This document shows, piece after piece, positions 40,901-50,920 of a DNA stretch of 64,000 nt. The DNA is taken from the NCBI GenBank assembly GCA_002633005.1, contig NMRA01000009.1, positions 1,083,661 to 1,147,660 on the forward strand, read 5' to 3'. A model generated the notes under the pieces. That model ran no database searches. It saw only the letters and a program-made list of their open reading frames with translations, and was not told where the DNA came from. The stretch is from Phoronis australis (Eukaryota > Phoronida > Phoronidae). The translations under genes were made by a program, and so were the position numbers. The stretch's first letter is position 1. Every line of letters begins with the position of its first letter.

Positions 40901-42981
40901 ATAATGGAGACAACATATCTATAAATTGTCTCAGTTTTCAAAATTGATAAATCTAAAAGTTAAAAAACATGTCATTGTGTTATGTAGCAAAAACAACAAA
41001 TATGCCTTCTAGGGCATACAATGTGCCTACATTTTGAGAACCAGTTTGATGCCCATTATTCAGTGGAGAAAACTGGTTCTCAAAATGAGACACGTTATAT
41101 CCGACTGTTACCCCTTCTAGAATTCGAGCACATTCAAAGTATTTTTTGCTGTGCATGTGCTTTGTACCTGCCACAATTCCAAAACTGAAGAACATAAAGT
41201 AAATGTTGGGTGTGAAGATGCTGACTATGAAGCCCACAAAGGTGATGATGGTTCCTGCTATTGTCACCACACGGCAGCCATATTTGTTTGTTAGTGCACA
41301 GGCAAAAGGTCCTAAAACAAGAGAATGGCGATAAAATGACCAGTTAAAGGAACAATGTCAATTTTCTTTATAATTACGTAAGTGAATCAATTTTGAAAAT
41401 CAATCTCGTAGTGGATGTGCATTCAAGACAGAATTTGTAATTTTAAAGGGAAAGCAACCATTTGATGCTATCTTCACAAAAAATACTTAATGAAAAAAGT
41501 TTATTTTACTTTTTTGTGCCATCAATATTCCTTCTAAACCTCTTCTTTCTTTTGTACTTTAACATAAAAAATGGCACAAACAGTCCAGCAAAATGCTCCC
41601 TATTATATTCTGTATTCATTTCCACAATTAGGCAAACCTTACATAAACTAGCAAGATTTGCATGCAAGTGGACGAGAAAGCATGCACTGTTTTCCCCAGA
41701 GTGTACAGCGAAGTCCTCGGCACATCAAAGGCTTGATGGCGCCACCACGGATTGAAGGTAGCTACTAACTATTCATGGGCTTGGCTGAACGGGCTTGATG
41801 AGATGATTGCGGTCGTAAACCAATACGCCTGTTTAGCAAATGAGTTTTAAAGTCAAAAACCGAACGATAAGTATGGCAAAAGACCAACATGACTGTTTTT
41901 AAAATTGAAAAGTATAAATAGTAGTAATATATTTTTGAATTTTTAAAATCAAGGCATTATAAGAGATAGATTTTCTTCAGTATCACAGCTAAGCAACGAG
42001 CATTAAAGTGAATCGAATATGGTATGTTAGTCACAGTCTGGTTTAGGCTCGCTTAGACGTCGGGGTAGCAGACCCCCAAATGTTAGCGTAGGATTTGTCT
42101 CATGAGTGAACAAGCACAACATGTGAATCTATCACTTTTGAACACAGATTTTGTCAGTCATTCACGTCTGCTCAACGAAAGTGAATGGCGGGCCCTTCTG
42201 CTGGGCTATTGTTAACACTTTCAATTGTTTCTGGAGAGTGAGTATGTGCCAGCAGAGCAGGTAATTAATGCAAAGCATGTGTCTCTAAGACATTAATTAT
42301 CTATAATTTTAGTAAAAGTATCACGGTATAATCAAAAATGGTTGCTTTCCTCTGTAAACATCAGAGTTTCCCTTCACAGTCCCGCTTTCAGTGAGACTTT
42401 CCTACTTATTTAAAACTCCATCCTGCATGCTGTCACAGCAACAAATACATGTTTACATTCTGATGCTACATGGATACTCATTTTTTAGCTTTTCCAACAC
42501 TAAATAGCACCCTCACACATGTTCCAAATCACGGGCACGGCTAAAAAACCCTCCGCACGACGTTCTTGGGTGTGGTGGTGGACACTTCACATGGGGTATC
42601 GCCTAAATTCGTGTGTCCCTCTTTTTCATTTTGGAATGTAATGGCAGAGCTTGAACAGATTTTAAAACATAAGCATTTCTAACATTCTTTCTTCACACCT
42701 GTACTTAGCGTCATTCCAGTGACTAATGGGCCAATCCAAGATGTTGTCGCTATACTAGTTCCAAAGTACTCCCTTAAGTCCAAAAACAAAACAGCAAATG
42801 AAAAGCATACGCCATCAACAATGGCATGAATGAAGAATGAAGCTGTGACCACTATCCACCCCCATCCCCCGTCAGGGGGAACTGGCATTTCAAATTCTTC
42901 ATCATCTGTCCCAGCAACAACGCCGTTGCCATTGGCCCCTTTGTTCTCATCACTCACTGACTCATCAGTTTTGGAAAGCAT
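34767..42981 (-). CDS. SLC16 (monocarboxylate transporter family) protein, complete, 6 coding exons
   Basis: Exons 42699-42981, 41168-41311, 38289-38542, 37022-37802, 36439-36564 and 34767-34966 join with matching phases (1,1,0,1,1) into 595 codons plus stop. The protein is a 12-helix major facilitator. It has an acidic N-terminus, the family motif DGGWGW before helix 1 (residues 37-42), and the second motif YYFENKRAFATGLA after helix 4 (from 159). A hydrophilic loop of about 150 residues (roughly 227-378) separates helices 6 and 7. Helix 8 carries ADIVGR, with Asp429 and Arg433 spaced like the Asp-Arg pair needed for proton-linked transport in MCT1. It should act in the plasma membrane on monocarboxylates or related small solutes. 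The overall look is closest to MCT9/12/14-type members; the substrate cannot be read from sequence. Confidence 0.93.
36439..36564 (-). CDS. SLC16 exon 5
   Basis: 126 bp, phase 1-1. Reads GSYVSLTSVILVDLFGLEKL, then SSFGITLLFRGGAFFFG. VILVDLFGLEKL is a well-conserved family stretch between helices 10 and 11. FFFGRRVTG replaces the usual small-residue G-P-P-I-A-G-like end, a mild oddity. Confidence 0.92.
37022..37802 (-). CDS. SLC16 exon 4: central loop and helices 7-10
   Basis: 781 bp, phase 0 in, phase 1 out. Carries the long hydrophilic loop (many Ser, Thr, Lys), the cysteine cluster RACRCCSNEMYDGF just before helix 7, DPIFYMFVFSNFL in helix 7, and TVIGIADIVGRVLFG in helix 8. Acceptor TTGTTCTCAG; donor GTAGGT. 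Confidence 0.93.
38289..38542 (-). CDS. SLC16 exon 3: helices 4-6
   Basis: 254 bp, phase 1 in, phase 0 out. Reads GFGFGLIYLPAIVSVGYYFE, then NKRAFATGLAVCGSGVG, and WKGTVLIISGVIANMVM. Contains the second SLC16 signature. Acceptor CTATTTTTGCAG; donor GTATGT. Confidence 0.93.
38696..38790. repeat. 43-bp tandem repeat x about 2.3
   Basis: GGAACAGTTCACAGATGGAA, then CACTTCACAGAGACACATTC and CAT, twice plus a partial third unit. Confidence 0.9.
39300..39990. repeat. CTAGTGG-type repeat block, inverted copy
   Basis: Reverse complement of the family at 13.8 and 20.0 kb. Units carry AAAATTGCCACTAGG and TGGCCACTAGGTGGCG. The end at 39951-39985 is the near-palindrome GCGTCCACATATAAATATGT followed by GGGCGCATAAAA. 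Just before it is a CGGACGGACGG-rich stretch, which the copies at 13.8 and 20 kb have partly lost. Confidence 0.85.
40235..40499. mobile_element. Foldback element, about 90-bp arms
   Basis: AAAAACCGGACGATCGCCGC at the left pairs with the reverse complement at the right end. Both arms contain TTTCGTCTTTTCATAAGAC or its complement, with a 100-bp centre. No protein is encoded. The right arm includes a hammerhead-like word (see findings). Confidence 0.8.
41032..41085. repeat. Short inverted repeat (16-bp perfect arms)
   Basis: TTTTGAGAACCAGTTT and AAACTGGTTCTCAAAA flank CCATTATTCAGTGG. A diverged, oppositely oriented relative lies at 58688-58760, so this is a small dispersed foldback family. Confidence 0.85.
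41168..41311 (-). CDS. SLC16 exon 2: helices 2-4
   Basis: 144 bp, phase 1-1. Reads GPFACALTNKYGCRVVTIAG, then TIITFVGFIVSIF and NIYFMFFSFGIVAG. Acceptor CTTGTTTTAG; donor GTACAA, a weaker match. Confidence 0.92.
41312..42698. other. SLC16 intron 1
   Basis: No repeat boundary or exon recognised in about 1.4 kb. Confidence 0.7.
42699..42981 (-). CDS. SLC16 exon 1 (coding part)
   Basis: ATG at 42981. The frame is open a little further upstream only through a TTG, so 42981 is preferred. Reads MLSKTDESVSDENKGANG, then PPDGGWGWIVVTASFF and TTSWIGPLVTGMTLSTG. Donor GTGTGA. Confidence 0.92.
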
Positions 42982-43094
42982 TTTCAAACACTTCTTTCAC
43001 ACAAATTGGTGAGATGTAGTGATAGTTCAGATCTACAATTCTTCTTTTTGTCTTCAGATCTGCTTGCCAGGCTCTTCAGCATGGAGAATGTGAA
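42982..43094 (-). other. 5' UTR part of SLC16 exon 1
   Basis: A good acceptor (GATATTTTTGCAG) on the minus strand ends just before 43094, so this exon probably has an upstream non-coding exon, not located. The repeat element at 43170 lies just beyond. Confidence 0.5.
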
Positions 43095-43169
43095 CTGCAA
43101 AAATATCATTTGAGATATGAGAAACACAGAGGAAAGTAAGTTTCTATCACTGCAAATAGCACAGATGAC

Positions 43170-44279
43170 AAACAACATGACCACCAGTCCTCTAAATCTG
43201 ACCAACTCACCACAAAGCAGCATCAAATGGGACCGCTGCACCAGAAAATGGGACCGACACACCTAAAAACATGACCACCCCACCAAAAAAACAGGACCAC
43301 CTGAGACTGAAATGACCGCAATGACAATCAGGATAAGTTTTATGTCAATTGACAGTGTAGGCCTATACAGATCATACGTTGGGGCTATAGACATGCAGGT
43401 CTTAAGCTGATTAATCCACTGAAATCTTTTGTGCACTACAGAAGACTTCACTTTTACTAACGACACTCTTCCTTGAGTAAATTAAATTATCGGCGCTCGG
43501 GAAAATTAGCGTTCTGCCGTTATTCTGCTGCTAAAATTATGATGCGTTCTTTGCGGTCGGCTTTCATTGGCCAGTTTCTTTTTCCCTCGATTCTTCAATC
43601 ACCTGTTCTTCTCTTCTGCGAGGTTGCATACATGGCACAACGAATTATTGGAACTGGTTTCATTTCATTACAAGTTTTTAGTATTTTAATACCAGCAAAC
43701 TGAATTTCAGAACAAATTTTGCTGTTGCAAAGCTGTCACCATCTTCCGAAAGATGTTGCAAAAGTTTAGGAAATGCCACGTGCACGTGTCAGGAGCGCGA
43801 CAGATTTTTCTTTGTTACAAAAGGCAAAGAATTATGCAAGAAAATGATGTTTATTAAATTGTTTTCCACTCAAACGGCAGCAACAGATAGGATGAGTGTC
43901 GGTTGATTCCCAGATTTTGCATGCACCTCCACCTGTCATTAGTTCTGCATGTTGATATAATTTTTACGAGGAGGTTACGAGCAGAACCACCCAAGCTGTG
44001 TGAAATTTCGGGGTCTCACGGGGCTTAACACACAGGCTACAAGGCTGTATTTTGATGATAGTCTTTATACAGCTAGCTGGCCCGTTACGTCATAACCCGC
44101 AGTATCATTGATAACTATTTGTTCAGTCTCCGGTGGTGGGGCGGTCGTGTTTTTAGGAGCATTGGTCCCATTTTCTGGCGCGGCGGTCCCATGTGATCCC
44201 CGTAGGTCCTGCTTTGTGGTGAGTCACTCTGATTCGGAGGACCGGCGGTCATATTTCGGATCCGGCGGTCATGTTGTTT
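43170..44279. mobile_element. Non-autonomous element with about 145-170-bp inverted ends
   Basis: The left arm (43170-43315) and right arm (about 44107-44279) are reverse complements: AAACAACATGACC, CTCACCACAAAGCAG and GCACCAGAAAATGGGACC (C/T variants) in the same order. The right arm keeps CpG where the left has CA or TG. The centre, which includes repeat Y copy 2, has no transposase. Confidence 0.75.
43790..43985. repeat. Dispersed repeat Y, copy 2
   Basis: Partner of 34500-34690, inside the inverted-end element. Confidence 0.75.
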
Positions 44280-45301
44280 CTCACCCACCACAAGGGTCCA
44301 CGGGGTCTGTGGCTGGCTGCAGGAAACAGCCCCAGGGACTCAACATCTTGAGTGCTAAATAAGCAAAAAATTACACAAGTATGCAGCTGAGTGAGAGAAC
44401 CAGATGACAAAGGCAGGTTACATTTATTGGAAAGGGTGTGTAGCACAAGACTGGAAGATAAAAACAGAATCAGAAATTAACACACACACACAGATTTTTG
44501 TCCTAAATCTCAAAATACGTCATCCGGCACATAACTTCCATTTTAGTACAGCTGTAATAAACAGTTATCATAACAAAGTACAAAAATCTATTTCAGTCAA
44601 ATGACCAAAATAGAATATCATCAAAATTCCCAAGAAATGAAAGGGGTTTTTCTTCATTCCAAGCTTGAATATGTAGGCAGACATTCCCTGGCGTGAGAAT
44701 TCTTGAAACTCATTTTGAAGTCATGAATAACAAATAAGTAAATTAATGCAGAGTCACTCAAATCTGAAATATTTTATTTCAGTCGCTGTTAATCTGACAT
44801 TGAACGGACCACACTCAACTAACAAGTGTGCAATATATCAAAAGTACTAAAAGCTCCAAAATTAATATTTTGAACAACAGAAAACGTTGAATATTTCAAT
44901 ACTTCTAGTTATATGATGAGATTTATATAGCTAGTGGTTATACAAATTCTTATTTCTCTTAATGTCTCTAAAGTATTTCAATCAGTGCTTTTGTTGAAAA
45001 CAGCATACATGGCAAATGGTTTCAGAGTACCATAGTCTCACACTATTATAAGAAACATTCCGTAATTTTGGGCAAAATCATTAATTGGACAATCTGGGTT
45101 CGCGTTAATAAATTTGAAACAAAAGGTGCTTAGTCCTATGGAAGTGCACTATTCAGAATTTTTTTTGCTTTGTTTCTGAAATGATTCCGCATCCCAACTT
45201 TGAAACTGTTTTAAATTATGGAATGTTTACAATAAATTAATCCCACTTAACCTTCAAACACCCTCTCCTCAGGCCAGGGTTCATAAGTCAATAAAGTCTA
45301 C
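44280..45301. other. Nothing recognised
   Basis: AT-rich sequence without a supported exon or repeat. Confidence 0.6.
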
Positions 45302-47490
45302 CAGGGCTCGACGCTATTAAAATCACCAGGTCACATTTTGCGACCTAGCCAAAATCCCAGGTCGCATTTTCAAAATCCAGCTCGCATTCGTCAATGCCAG
45401 GTCGAAAAATTTTCCCGCCATTTTTACGTGCCAAAATAGATTTTTTAGATCATCGAGAAAATGTTTAGATTATGCTCTTACCTGCAGCATTAAATAATCA
45501 CAAATTTCGGATTTCAAAATTGACTTTATTCATGCAGGTACGGCCTTACTGTTCTTCACGACCGCCATTGAAAGACTCTAGAGCGGAAGGCAAGTTGCCG
45601 ACGTGAAAGTTGAATCAGTTCTCTCTAACTGACTTGTGCATTCGAGTAGCTAAATTTGCGATGTGAAAAGGGAGAAAATGCCCGTTGAAAAAGTATCCGG
45701 GATTTTGTTAGATCTAGCCTGCTACTGGCTGTCATCAAAGTCGCTAACGATTCAAACTAACTCGGGTAATCGCGAGTTTGCTCTTCAATACCTTCCAAGT
45801 ACGGGAAAAATAGGTCAGTCGCAAAACGACACGCATGTCACTAGTGTTAACTTTCTTTCCGAGGTATAAAACAAAGCTGGGATTTGGTTTTTACATATCG
45901 TGAAAAGACGTTTTTGAAAACTGAAGTTGTGTAAAATGAAAGTGACACACACCATATAAGCTGCGTGTCAATTTTAAACCACACGCGGTCGTTTGTAGTG
46001 CGCTATGATGGGCGCTAGCTTGAACTGTGGGCGCTTAATTGGAAATTCTCAAAATTTAAGGGGGGACTTTTAATAGATCAGTGAGCGCTTATTATGAAAC
46101 ACTACAAAGGTAGGGAGTAGGCTTGTGCGTGAGCATAGTCGTTAACCACAGTGTTTGCGGTAATAAGATATTAAATCGCTGCAATGGTAAGAAACGTTAT
46201 AATAATACGATTTTGCGAGGCAAACTCCATCTGGTAGGGGTGACTTTCTGGATATCGTTACCACCTACATTGTACCCTTTTTAGCCACCCGGAATGATTT
46301 TTTTAACTGCCTGCTTCAGCCGGAACAAGGTTGTTTCTATAGGAGTCTGAACATTTTACGGCGACGGTGGTTCGGGGAGCGAAAAGTTGCCGGGGGGTGT
46401 ATAAAGAGAAGAATGAAAAGTTCGCTAACTTGAACCACAATTTCGCATCTAGTGCCAGTTTAGTTGCAATAGCTGGCTACGGGCATAGAATACAGGGTTT
46501 ACAGAACATCGACCTCGGGAAACATCGGAACAGGATAACGTTAGTTCTGGGTTATATCGGTCCCGGGACATCGGGTCTTTTATAACCGCTGGAAATCTGA
46601 GTTCATTTTCAAACAAACCAGAGCCAAGCCGGTATACTCTTTCATTTAGGACTGTCGCTGTTCTTTGAAGTGATGCGCACGCGTGAGTTCACGAATTTGA
46701 ATCGCTGAAGTAGGCCTACACTTTACGTTGGCAACAACGTGTGAAAGACAAATCATATTTCACGCACGTAGCCCCAGAAACAAGTAAAGGGTTTGAGAAT
46801 TCCTTGGCAACTGAAAGTAAAGACGTGACCGTCGTTTGGCGACTAATAATTAAGGTTGTCATTTTCACTTTGGCTGTCATAATACGATAAAAAGGAGAAG
46901 CACATCTCAGTCTAAGTCACGATTGTCTGCCGGGACCACTTGCGTGCTAACGGTGCCGCAGTGCGATATCAGGGATATTGTCGTGGATATTTGGTACATG
47001 TAATAAGGACATCTTATGTGAAAAATAAACATTTTTGTCCACCACAAAGTTTGGTAAGTTGATCGCTTAAGAATTAATAGAATCACCGTTGTTTTGTGAA
47101 GTATTATCACGTGTTAAGCAGTGGCCCGAAACTTTCTTCGGCGAATCCGAGAATTTACAAAAGTGGCCGAAAGTGTTAGCCAATGAAACGCGTCAAAGAT
47201 CGATTCTGCATATCCCATGTTCACGCCACTTACTTACAAGTCATCGGGAGGGCTGTTCTCGGTTAGTGTTCTTTTGAACCTGTATTTGGCAACAACCAAA
47301 TAACGGTTGGATTAACAAGAGCTGCTTTGTATTTGCCAGGTATCTGTTGAGAAGTGTAAAAACTCAGCTCGCATTCGTTGGAAATTCCAGGTCGCATTTT
47401 GCGACTTGATACGAGCTGACAAAAATCTCAGCTCGCATTTTCAAATTTCAGGTCGCAAATGCGACCTCCAGCTCATTATGTCGAGCCCTG
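45302..47490. mobile_element. hAT-like element (5-bp TSD), copy 1
   Basis: Ends are CAGGGCTCGAC and GTCGAGCCCTG, flanked by TCTAC on both sides. Subterminal regions are packed with (A/C)GGTCGCATTTT and CAGCTCGCATT in alternating orientation. CAGGG-type ends with a 5-bp target duplication fit the hAT5-like groups. The ORFs inside (for example VEKVSGILLDLACYWLSS) are short, and no DDE domain is seen, so it is probably non-autonomous. Confidence 0.85.
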
Positions 47491-47936
47491 TCTACACATG
47501 CACTGATATTAACCACATTATCTGGCATGTCATTTTATGATTTATGAGTAGATAAGCCGAGACTGAGCAGCTGAGTACAGTTACTTGGTACAGTACCTAC
47601 TTATAAGGTCAGACTGGCTGGTGGCAGAATACTGAGAACAATGGTACCTTCAACAATCTTACACTTTTGGAATACATTTTAAAGCTTTATGATTTTATAC
47701 TACCACATTGTGGGCCAAAAAGTTCATTCATAACTTTCTTTTAAATCCAGATCAATGTATGTAACAATGGTTTAGAATATGTAATTTGTGTTAATTGTAA
47801 CTCCCTGCACAAATCACTTTCACCCTTAGAACAAAGTAAAATCACATACGGGCAAATGTGGTTGTTGTTTTGAACCTTCTTCATAATATAAGTTTGAATG
47901 TTCGAAAAAACACACAGAGTATCTACGCGTTTTGTA
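47491..47936. other. Nothing recognised
   Basis: Short AT-rich interval between repeats. Confidence 0.5.
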
Positions 47937-48572
47937 TCCCTTCATACTCATCTGAATAACTGGATGCCTATCACCTTTGTAACCATTCATATTCCAGGGC
48001 TTGGAATGACCAATGACAAAAAACGCGGAAACTTTGAAACTATCACGGCCCAAATCATGCCCGATAACCAGCCTTGAAATGGTCAATGTGAACCTTTCCC
48101 CGACAAAAATCGGGAGGACTAACTAGCAGTAGCATGCATCTGCGTACTTTTAGCTCGCCCGTCCACTCCCAACCCACACATTTTTGGCTGCAGAGCGGTA
48201 GTATTTCTCGCCGCGCTTAACAATAACACGAGACGCCATTGAAAATCCCGCCACGCTGTCCCAGATGCCCCGGCAATGTTGACAATTTACGTTCCTCCGA
48301 AACATAAAGAGCAACTTCCGCTTTTCGAGGTGAACGTCGTCTGCAACGCCGCGGTAAGAAAGGAATTTGCCGAAGAAATTTTATATCAAATCCGATTTTT
48401 TTACGCGGAAATATTATAAAAAAGCGGAAAGAACACTTGAAAAAAGCGGAAATCCGCGTTTCCGCAGAAAATTCCAAGCCCTGATATTCATCTGAATAAC
48501 TGGATGTCAGTCACCTTTGTAGCTATTCATACTTATCTGAATAACTAGATGGCTATGACCTTTGACACAACA
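47937..48572. repeat. 44-bp tandem repeat interrupted by a MITE
   Basis: Units of TCATCTGAATAACTGGATG, then CCTTTGTA and ATTCATA occur before 47995 and twice after 48483. The MITE sits inside the array. Confidence 0.8.
47995..48483. mobile_element. CAGGG-type MITE with 6-bp TSD
   Basis: Ends CAGGGCTTGGAAT and ATTCCAAGCCCTG; ATATTC on both sides. 489 bp, rich in CGCGGAAA and TTTCCGCG words facing each other. Non-coding. Confidence 0.85.
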
Positions 48573-48624
48573 TAATTGTCAATCAGAGAGCTAGTGGTTG
48601 GACATGAGAACTGAGAAGTCACGT

Positions 48625-50005
48625 CTGGGCCCGGTCTCTAATCTCCGTACTCAGACTCATACTCATACTCGAGATTTCATACTCAAAATCGTGCTCACTG
48701 GAGTCGTACTCAAAAAAGCGTATCTAACGTTGTATTTCGAGTAGACTCCAAACGTACTCAAATCTGACACTCATACTCGAGTTGCTATGGAACTCTTTAT
48801 GATGTGAAATGCAAAATCACGCAAAGTCGCGCTGATTCATCGCTCCCTATTAGAATAGACCACCCCAAGAACTAGGCCTACATTATCGTCTGCTGTCGCT
48901 ACAACTACAAGAGTATGTCTATAACGTGGAATTCTGAGTGTTCTGTAACTGTTATTCATTTTTTAGGTTCAATTAATATTCTTATGCCATTTCTTTGATA
49001 CATTTGGCAAATATCAAGCTTTACTTCTTGAGTTCCTCACCCAGTCCCGAAAATGTCTTAAGAAATATGTAACAGCTTATCACATCACAACTCTGTTGCT
49101 AATTTAGTCTTCACATAAAACCCATTGCTGTGTAGGCCTACGCTGATGTCAAACTTTGATACTGTATCTTCGTATTTTACCGGGATGTAACAAGTGAGTT
49201 GACATTTGGCACGTGAGTTAAAAAACAATACTTGTGCAGGCATTCAGAGTTCACCAGTGGCAGTGAACGGGACGAGACATCTACTTAGAAATCGGCAAAC
49301 AAAATCTGGAATTCCATTTGGGGATTGAGGAATTATAGATGACTAAGTTATGATTGATGAGAAATGTACCTGCCAGGGAAGCGAACTTTTTTTGACTTCC
49401 CTCCCCTCCTCGTCTTTTGGAAACACTACAAAACGTAGGCACACATACCGAAATAAGGGCAGCACAAACTTCTCATACGGCTTTTCCCACAACTGCTTTC
49501 GACGCTTGTTATGACTCGCCAACAAGGGATTACAATGCGCCTGTTGCCAAGAATTGTAGACGTAGAATGGTGGCCATAACATACAGTGATACGGCGCGTT
49601 AATAAGGTGAAGAATAAGAAAATTTAAGATGAAAACTATTATCTCTGAACTGAAATTGAAGTGCTGAGATACGGTAAGAGGACTTAATTTTTTTAGATTT
49701 GCTGTGTTTCTTGGTTCCCTTTCGATATTTTGTTCTCTGGCTCGTATTTATTTTCGAGTATGATTTCAAGCACACTGCCATACCAAACTTGAAATTTGAG
49801 CATAGACTCCGAATTTTTACTCAAAATCGTACTCGAAATATAGATGAGATACACTTCAGTTCGAGTACGTGCTCAAAATTTCGAGTACAGATTTTTCGAG
49901 TATGACATTGAATACACCAAAGCTGAGTCTGTACTCGAGTTGAGTATGAAGTGTGAGTTTGAGCATGATTCGAGTCTGAGTACGGAGACTGGAGACCGGG
50001 CCCTG
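48625..50005. mobile_element. Inverted-end element rich in TACTC words
   Basis: Left CTGGGCCCGGTCTCTAATCT and right AGACTGGAGACCGGGCCCTG are near complements, followed inwards by CCGTACTCAGACTC in both arms. Dozens of ACTC/GAGT words (ATACTCGAG, TCAAAATCG) crowd both ends. The ends resemble CAGGG hAT termini, but I find no clear target duplication. Confidence 0.7.
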
Positions 50006-50374
50006 GTATCTTTGCAGGTTGATGAGATGGCCTTGAATTTAGGGGCCCAGTGGATTAGTCAAGAGACCCAGGAAATCTTGAATACCTCAAAAACAATATG
50101 ATCAAGGCTTGACATAAGCGAGTATAAGTTCAAAAATACAAGAGGAAAAAGTAAAATGCAAGTAGAAATTGACCTCACTCGTATTACTCCTACTGCGCCA
50201 AGTGCACGTTCGGCGTTTTTCCCCTTGTCACCACAAATTATCAGCCCAAATCTGGAAATGCAAGAAGCAATCATGCCTTTTATTCATATCAATTCCAGCG
50301 CACATTTTCGCCTACATCAAGCACTGAAGATGTAGGGAAAGACAGCTTGCACCAAGGCAACACCTAGCCCCTAG
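50006..50374. other. Nothing recognised
   Basis: No exon or repeat supported. Confidence 0.5.
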
Positions 50375-50920
50375 GTTGGCCAGTTAGGGGCTACAATACT
50401 TCCAATCACTTTCTGCACAAATTTCGTCCAGCGTATTTTAAACGGGTGATAGGGCAAATCCGGTCACCGACTGAGTTTTCACTTTGTCAAAATTACATTC
50501 TACACTATGACTTAAAAAAGCACTTACTTTCTTCAGTGTTCCTTTCTACTTCTACACATATCTTCGATGAAGTATAGCTACGACAATTAAAGTAACTTAG
50601 GCGAAGAATTCCAACTTTTTGGTCATCGTTAACTTTTTCACCACGCGCGATAACCATAACACAAAGCATTTCAACTGTGTCTCATGAGTTAGACAAAGGC
50701 TAGCGCAAAACTGAGCGAAGCGCATGACACTGGCCGACGTTACACTTGCAAAATAGCATGGAAAGGTATCAGGTGAAATTTGTAAGATTTGTATCACTTA
50801 GGTTATTTATTAGTCGGCATGCGTGATTTCACATAACTTCCTAAAAATGGCACCCATTAAGAAAAATTCGAGCAAACCACGAAAGATTTTCATCGATTTG
50901 TTCAAATTATCTTGACTGAA

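Larger units (their letters stand above)
38543..41167. other. SLC16 intron 2, rich in foldback repeats
   Basis: Holds a 43-bp tandem repeat (38696-38790), the inverted CTAGTGG block (39300-39990), a foldback element (40235-40499) and a short inverted repeat (41032-41085). No exon is needed, because the flanking exons join in frame. Confidence 0.8.

Noticed and set aside
42985-42987. Extending the SLC16 start to 42987
   Set aside because: The upstream codon is TTG, not ATG; the first true ATG is at 42981.
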